Part shown: positions 6,712 to 10,615 of the stretch, in pieces
Numbering within the stretch: position 1 is the stretch's first letter
Layout of the letters: every line of letters starts with the position of its first letter
From: Promethearchaeota archaeon
Lineage (GTDB): Archaea > Asgardarchaeota > Lokiarchaeia > Sigynarchaeales > SOKP01
Assembly: GCA_014729315.1 (NCBI GenBank)
Contig: WJKD01000041.1
Span: 1 to 10,615 of the forward strand
DNA length: 10,615 bases
Direction: 5' to 3'
Position numbers and translations under genes: made by a program
Notes under the pieces: model-generated
Databases searched by the model: none
Seen by the model: the letters and a program-made list of their open reading frames with translations, nothing else
Told to the model about the DNA's origin: nothing

Positions 6712-8235
6712 ATGAAGTTAAAACGTCTTAAAGTGTTATCAACTAACGAAATTGAGGCAATTCATAATTCTACAGTTAAGCTATTAAGTAATATAGGGAT
6801 TAAAGTTGAATCTCCTGAAGCAAGAGATATCTTTTTAAGAAATGGCGCCGAGTTAGACAAAACAGAGCAAGGAAATTTTATAAAAATTACCGAAGATATT
6901 TTTAACGAAGCAATTAAAAAAGTTCCCAAATCTTTCTCAATCTATGGTCCTGACGGATCTAATCAAACAAAAATAAATACTTCAAATTCAATTTTTTCTA
7001 CTTTTGGAGCTGCTGTAAATATTTTTGAACCGACAAGGAAAAAAAAGATACGTCGTTCAAAATTAGAGGATGCTGTTAAACACATACAAGTTGTTAACAG
7101 TTTAGAAAATATTTCGTGTTGTCACCTCGATATTTGGCCATATGATGTGCCTTTTATGGAATTGCATTGTCATACGCTTAGAGAGTGGGCAAAAAATAGT
7201 TTTAAACCTTATGGTATGTCATGCTATGGGAGAACAGCGTCGTTAGATATGATCAATATCGCAAGTTTAATAGTTGGCGGAAAAGAAGAACTAATAAAAA
7301 AACCTAGATTAATAGGAGTTTTTAATCCGACATCTCCGCTGACTTTACCTCATCTATTATTAAATGGACTAATAGTATTTGCTAAATATGGTCAACCTTT
7401 TAACATTTGCTCCGCAGCGAGCGCCGGATCGACCGCTCCCGTAACTTTAGGTGGTTTATTAGTACAAACAAACGCTGAGGTTTTATCATCAATAATCCTT
7501 ACGCAATTAATTAATCCAGGAACACCAGTCCTATACGGTTCCACAAATACAATAATGGATCCTCAAACTGGTAATTCTGCGTATGGATCTATGGAAATGG
7601 GATTAATTTCTATTGCTGCTGCTCAATTAGCTCATTTTTATGGTATTCCTTCGAAAGGTTCGGGAGCTCTTACAGATTCAAAAATGTTCGATATCCAAAA
7701 TGGATACGAGCGAGTCTTAACGCTTATGTGCGCAGCAAATGCAGGTCACAATTATATTACTTGCGCAGGTACTTACGAAACATCTTTATCTGCCGCACTT
7801 GAACTACTAGTGATCGACAATGATATAATCGGTTCAATCAAGCGTGGTATAAAAGGGATAAGATTAGACAACGAGGCACTAGCTATAGACCAAATACTCC
7901 GAGCAGCAGAAACGGGGAAAAATTTCTTAACTATGAAACATACCGTCAAAAATGTGCGGAAAGAGATATTTGTACCTAAAATAAGTAATAGAGAAAGAAG
8001 AACTTCGTGGATTCGAGAAGGATCCCTTGATATAATGGCTAATGCAAAAAGAAAAGTTGATAGTTTAATCAAATCCTACAAAAGACCAGAACTGGACCTT
8101 GAAATTGAGAAAAAAATTAAAGAATATACAAAAAAAGTAGCATCACGAACTCTAGAGGATTATCGTCGTTCTGAAGGAATGGAAGATAAAAACACATCAA
8201 TAGAAATTGGGGGGATAAATCTCGAAAATCAATAA
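6712..8235 (+). CDS. MttB-family (trimethylamine/quaternary amine) corrinoid methyltransferase without pyrrolysine
   Basis: A 507-residue TIM-barrel methyltransferase. Family landmarks are the N-terminal LSTNEIEAIHNSTVKLLSNIG, SAGSTAPVTLGG (residues 237-248), NAEVLSSIILTQLINPGTPV (254-273), GSGALTDSKMFDIQNGYE (316-333), AGHNYITCAGTY (344-355) and SWIREGSLDIMANA (432-445). MttB of methanogens reads an in-frame amber codon as pyrrolysine; this frame has no TAG and runs full length, so it belongs to the non-pyrrolysine branch. Characterised members of that branch (MtgB for glycine betaine; others for proline betaine, carnitine and gamma-butyrobetaine) move one methyl group from a quaternary amine to Co(I) of a partner corrinoid protein. 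Trimethylamine is therefore unlikely, and a quaternary amine is the best guess. No corrinoid protein gene is in the window. Divergent from the sulfatase; followed after 151 bases by an Fe-S protein gene. The ATG start fits the family N-terminus. Confidence 0.92.
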   Translation: MKLKRLKVLSTNEIEAIHNSTVKLLSNIGIKVESPEARDIFLRNGAELDKTEQGNFIKITEDIFNEAIKKVPKSFSIYGPDGSNQTKINTSNSIFSTFGAAVNIFEPTRKKKIRRSKLEDAVKHIQVVNSLENISCCHLDIWPYDVPFMELHCHTLREWAKNSFKPYGMSCYGRTASLDMINIASLIVGGKEELIKKPRLIGVFNPTSPLTLPHLLLNGLIVFAKYGQPFNICSAASAGSTAPVTLGGLLVQTNAEVLSSIILTQLINPGTPVLYGSTNTIMDPQTGNSAYGSMEMGLISIAAAQLAHFYGIPSKGSGALTDSKMFDIQNGYERVLTLMCAANAGHNYITCAGTYETSLSAALELLVIDNDIIGSIKRGIKGIRLDNEALAIDQILRAAETGKNFLTMKHTVKNVRKEIFVPKISNRERRTSWIREGSLDIMANAKRKVDSLIKSYKRPELDLEIEKKIKEYTKKVASRTLEDYRRSEGMEDKNTSIEIGGINLENQ

Positions 8236-8386
8236 TTAAGAAATAGACCTTACTTGGAAACCGTTAACTAAAAATTAAAACATAGAGGTTATCAAACTAC
8301 TAAAATACATTTTAATTAAGAAAAGATCATATTTACATAATGAAATTATTTTTATCTTACGCATAAAATTACTATTGGTTATAAAT

Positions 8387-9205
8387 ATGGCTCGACCTAT
8401 TTGGTATGTGAAACTACTCAAAAAAGCATTTCCGAAAGTAAAGTTTATCGCAAAGCTAACTAATTTTCCATTCCTTGGTAATTTATTCGATAAGCTCCTT
8501 TTCGAAGGGGACGATATCTTTTACCTGCCGATGGATAAAACAATTCCAATAAACCAAGATATGGGAGAATATCAAGAATATGTTTTACCATCTCAAATAT
8601 TAGAACATTTCGTTCGAGAGGCAAATTATCATTTTATCATGTCGTTTTGCATATGTCGAGATAGTATGCAGTGTGAAAGTTACCCAATAGACTTAGGATG
8701 CTTATTTTTAGGCGAAGCGGTGTTAGGGATAAATCCAAAATTAGGAAAGTTGGTTTCGAAAGAAGAAGCGTTAGTACATCTCGAGAAATGTAGAGAAGTC
8801 GGACTTGTGCACATGATCGGACGAAATTTATTAGATAAACAATGGTTGGGAGTGAAACCGGGTTATAAATTGCTCTCAATATGCAATTGCTGCCCTTGTT
8901 GTTGTTTGTGGAGGGTTTCTTCAGCTTTGAATCCTAAAATCGGTTCAAAAATAAAAAAAATGCCGGGGGTTGAAGTTCGAGTTATTGATGATTGTATCGG
9001 CTGTGGAACCTGCGCAGAAGGAATATGTTTTGTCGATGCAATTAAGCTTGTAGAGGATCGAGCTATAATTACTGATCAATGTCGTGGGTGCGGTCGCTGC
9101 GTTGAGATCTGTCCCCAAAATGCCATAAAGATCTCATTTAAAGAAAAGAATCTCGAAATTAAAAAAATTATTAATCAGATTGAGAGAATAATTGATGTGA
9201 GCTAA
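8387..9205 (+). CDS. Cysteine-rich ferredoxin-type Fe-S protein
   Basis: A 272-residue soluble protein from the ATG at 8387. The C-terminal third is a two-cluster ferredoxin domain: C203-x2-C206-x2-C209-x4-C214 (irregular, with no Pro after the last Cys) and the regular C232-x2-C235-x2-C238-x3-C242-P. Before it are two unusual cysteine clusters: FCICRDSMQC (87-96) followed by GC105LFLGE, and SICNCCPCCCLW (164-175) with six cysteines in eight residues. The N-terminal 80 residues carry no recognised motif. I cannot name a characterised homologue. By layout it could bind further Fe-S centres and act as electron donor, for example in reductive reactivation of the corrinoid partner of the MttB-type enzyme, but it lacks the length of RamA. 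A TTG at 8375 would add four residues; the ATG is preferred, with TATA-like sequences 20-40 bases before it. It is separated by only 21 bases from the aminotransferase gene, so the two are probably one operon. Confidence 0.75.
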   Translation: MARPIWYVKLLKKAFPKVKFIAKLTNFPFLGNLFDKLLFEGDDIFYLPMDKTIPINQDMGEYQEYVLPSQILEHFVREANYHFIMSFCICRDSMQCESYPIDLGCLFLGEAVLGINPKLGKLVSKEEALVHLEKCREVGLVHMIGRNLLDKQWLGVKPGYKLLSICNCCPCCCLWRVSSALNPKIGSKIKKMPGVEVRVIDDCIGCGTCAEGICFVDAIKLVEDRAIITDQCRGCGRCVEICPQNAIKISFKEKNLEIKKIINQIERIIDVS

Positions 9206-9226
9206 AATCAATAGGGATTTAGTAGA

Positions 9227-10342
9227 ATGAACTTAAAAGAATTTAAGTTAGAAACTTATTTTGCTCAGTACGAGTTTAATTCAAAGTATCTATTATGCGC
9301 ATCTGATTGCGAATCATTCACTGTTGACGAATTATTTACGCTAGAGAATGGCTCTGAAGAGGAATTTAGAACTCTATATTTAGGTTATACGGAATCTCAC
9401 GGTCATCCCATTTTAAGAAGAGAAATTTCAAAATTATATAAAACAGGTAATTCAGACAATATTTTAGTTTTTTCGGGGGCAGAAGAGGCAATATTTATTT
9501 TCATGAATATTCTATTAGATAAAGGAGATCATATTATCGCTCAATTTCCTGCATACCAGTCTTTATATGAGGTTGCCAATGGAATTGGTTGTGATATATC
9601 TAAGTGGGTGATGAACGAGTCGCTCAATTGGGACTTAGATATCGCATTCTTAGAAAATTCTATAAGACCTACGACGAAAGCTATCGTCTTAAATTACCCG
9701 CATAATCCTACGGGAGCCTTATTAACAAAGAAAAAATTCCAAGAGATCATTGAAATCGCTCAGAAGTACGATATTTTTATTTTTTCCGACGAGGTCTACC
9801 GATTTTTAGAATACGATCAAAAATACCAGCTTCCCGCAATCTACGATGTCTACGAGAAAAGTCTATCACTCGGCGTAATGTCAAAAACATTTGGGTTAGC
9901 GGGTTTACGTATTGGATGGATAGCGACGCATGATAGGGATTTGTATGAGAAAATTGCAAAATTTAAACATTACACAACAATTTGTAATAGTGCTCCAAGC
10001 GAAGCGTTAGCCATAATTGCCTTAAAAAATAAAAATTTGATAATAAAAAGAAATTTAGATCTAATTAAAAACAATTTAAGTTACTTGGACGACTTCTTCA
10101 ATCGATTTCAACAGCTTTTTCATTGGGTAAGACCAAAAGCAGGATGTGTAGCTTTTCCATTAATTAAATTCGATCGAGACGCAGAGAGATTCTGCAAAGA
10201 TTTGTTAGATAAAAAAAGTGTTCTACTTTTACCCAGTACAATGTTTAACTACGACATTAATCATTTTAGGATCGGTTTTGGGAGAAAAGATTTTCAAAAG
10301 GGTCTAAAAGAACTGGAAGATTACATTAAAAAAGAATTATAA
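9227..10342 (+). CDS. PLP-dependent aminotransferase, class I/II (fold type I)
   Basis: A 371-residue aminotransferase of normal length. PLP-binding residues are all present: LNYPHNPTGALL (residues 155-166) with Asn160, FSDEVYRF (186-193) with Asp188 and Tyr191, SKTFGLAGLRIGW (219-231) with the Schiff-base Lys220 and phosphate-binding Arg228, and HFRIGFGR (346-353) with the substrate carboxylate-binding Arg348. The N-terminal part has LCASDCESFTVDELF (23-37) and LGYTESHGHPILRREI (52-67), where aspartate aminotransferase relatives have the 'Y-x-x-x-x-G-x-x-x-L-R' substrate-side stretch. It transfers an amino group between an amino acid and a 2-oxo acid; the amino acid cannot be assigned. Its place 21 bases after the Fe-S protein gene suggests co-transcription. 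The gene ends 17 bases from a convergent acyl-CoA synthetase gene. Confidence 0.9.
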   Translation: MNLKEFKLETYFAQYEFNSKYLLCASDCESFTVDELFTLENGSEEEFRTLYLGYTESHGHPILRREISKLYKTGNSDNILVFSGAEEAIFIFMNILLDKGDHIIAQFPAYQSLYEVANGIGCDISKWVMNESLNWDLDIAFLENSIRPTTKAIVLNYPHNPTGALLTKKKFQEIIEIAQKYDIFIFSDEVYRFLEYDQKYQLPAIYDVYEKSLSLGVMSKTFGLAGLRIGWIATHDRDLYEKIAKFKHYTTICNSAPSEALAIIALKNKNLIIKRNLDLIKNNLSYLDDFFNRFQQLFHWVRPKAGCVAFPLIKFDRDAERFCKDLLDKKSVLLLPSTMFNYDINHFRIGFGRKDFQKGLKELEDYIKKEL

Positions 10343-10371
10343 ATTAATCATTAGTTCTTTTATCGTTTTTC
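10343..10371 (+). terminator. Possible T-rich terminator after the aminotransferase
   Basis: The plus strand after the stop codon carries T-rich runs (TTCTTTTATCGTTTTT, about 10356-10371) that overlap the end of the convergent gene. Archaeal termination often needs only such U-tracts. Nothing in the sequence proves it. Confidence 0.25.
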
Positions 10372-10615
10372 CCAAAAGAGGTTATCATTTTTCAAATTAT
10401 TAATTCTCGTTCTTAATTTAAGCGCTGACGCTGCTTGAACTGCTTCTTTTATGCTGTGAAAAACTGGGATATAACTTAATTCGAGAGATTCAATGATAAG
10501 AGAATATTTCTCTACATATGGAATAAATGCTATAACAGGTTTCTTTTTACTTGCGATAATATTTGCTATGCGTCGTCCAATCTGAAAAGAAATATTTGGA
10601 GGATAAGGCAATAAA
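10360..10615 (-). CDS. Acyl-CoA synthetase (NDP-forming), C-terminal fragment
   Basis: Only the last 84 or so codons are in the window; the frame remains open through the right edge, so the gene starts outside. The TTG at 10611-10609 is an internal leucine codon rather than a start. PYPPNISFQIGRRIANIIAS, KKKPVIAFIPY, and a SYIPVFHSIKEAVQAASAL segment resemble the CoA-ligase half of NDP(ADP)-forming acyl-CoA synthetases, whose family reads 'KPVVV...GIPVF.S.EEAV.AL..L' at this place. These enzymes interconvert acyl-CoA plus ADP and phosphate with free acid and ATP, the usual archaeal way to gain ATP from acyl-CoA. If correct, it could take up CoA esters such as those a BKACE makes, but its substrate is unknown. 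It stops at TAA, converging on the aminotransferase gene. Confidence 0.65.
   Translation of the reverse strand, partial: LLPYPPNISFQIGRRIANIIASKKKPVIAFIPYVEKYSLIIESLELSYIPVFHSIKEAVQAASALKLRTRINNLKNDNLFWEKR

Noticed and set aside
7773..8072. 99-codon minus-strand frame within the MttB-family gene
   Set aside because: The antisense frame falls within a conserved part of a clear methyltransferase and reads as low-complexity hydrophobic sequence. The same applies to the shorter antisense frames at 6305-6508, 8637-8879 and 9777-9959.
6712..8235. Pyrrolysine (in-frame amber) in the MttB-family gene
   Set aside because: The frame from 6712 to the TAA at 8233-8235 contains no TAG, so it is not a read-through gene.
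8233..8323. 11-base direct repeat TAATTAAGAAA at 8233-8243 and 8313-8323
   Set aside because: It is short, AT-rich, and one copy overlaps the MttB stop codon; chance is the simplest explanation.
8387..9205. RamA-type corrinoid activator
   Set aside because: RamA is about twice as long, and only the C-terminal two-cluster ferredoxin part is comparable. The name is not supported.
10360..10611. A complete small gene starting at a TTG at 10611
   Set aside because: The frame continues open upstream to the window edge and the protein matches the tail of a larger family; the TTG is an internal leucine codon.
1..10615. CRISPR array, tRNA/rRNA genes, insertion sequences
   Set aside because: No regularly spaced repeats, tRNA-like cloverleaf segments, transposase motifs or terminal inverted repeats were seen on either strand.

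Overview
This window is AT-rich (by eye about one third GC) and looks archaeal. Starts are mostly not preceded by Shine-Dalgarno sequences. Several genes have a TATA-like box about 25 bases upstream of the start codon, which suggests leaderless or short-leader transcripts. The right edge carries the tail of what looks like an NDP(ADP)-forming acyl-CoA synthetase, a family common in archaea. An anaerobic, corrinoid-using archaeon (for example an Asgard/Lokiarchaeia-type lineage) would fit, but the lineage is an inference that I cannot confirm from the sequence alone.

Layout. Positions 1-6555 hold six genes on the minus strand. Read in the direction of transcription (right to left) they are: a Cys-type sulfatase; an orphan protein with a protein-kinase-like set of motifs; a PfkB-family sugar kinase of the 2-keto-3-deoxygluconate kinase type; a beta-keto acid cleavage enzyme (BKACE, DUF849); an L-fucose/arabinose isomerase-like protein; and the first 123 codons of a uroporphyrinogen-decarboxylase-superfamily (URO-D/MtaA-like) protein that runs off the left edge. 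A divergent 156-base promoter region separates them from three plus-strand genes: an MttB-family (trimethylamine/quaternary amine) methyltransferase without an in-frame amber codon, a cysteine-rich ferredoxin-like Fe-S protein, and a class I/II aminotransferase 21 bases further on. A convergent acyl-CoA synthetase fragment closes the window.

How the genes may work together. Two overlapping stories are visible. (1) Corrinoid methyl transfer: an MttB homologue lacking pyrrolysine, a URO-D-type protein (the fold of the MtaA/MtbA methyltransferases) and a cysteine-rich Fe-S protein are what one expects around a demethylation pathway for glycine betaine, carnitine or similar. BKACE enzymes include one that cleaves dehydrocarnitine, and some sulfatases release choline from choline-O-sulfate, so a route for quaternary-amine osmolytes is conceivable. 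No corrinoid protein is in the window. (2) Sulfated sugar use: sulfatase, sugar isomerase homologue and KDG-type kinase together would suit breakdown of a sulfated sugar or sugar acid. The sequence alone does not decide between them; both may be present side by side.

Regulation. The isomerase-like gene and the sugar kinase share an identical 13-base block and an equally spaced TATA element, which hints at co-regulation. A perfect 14-base palindrome sits between the probable TATA box and start codon of the sulfatase. I found no RNA genes, CRISPR array, insertion sequence or other mobile element, and no gene-free stretch over 300 bases.
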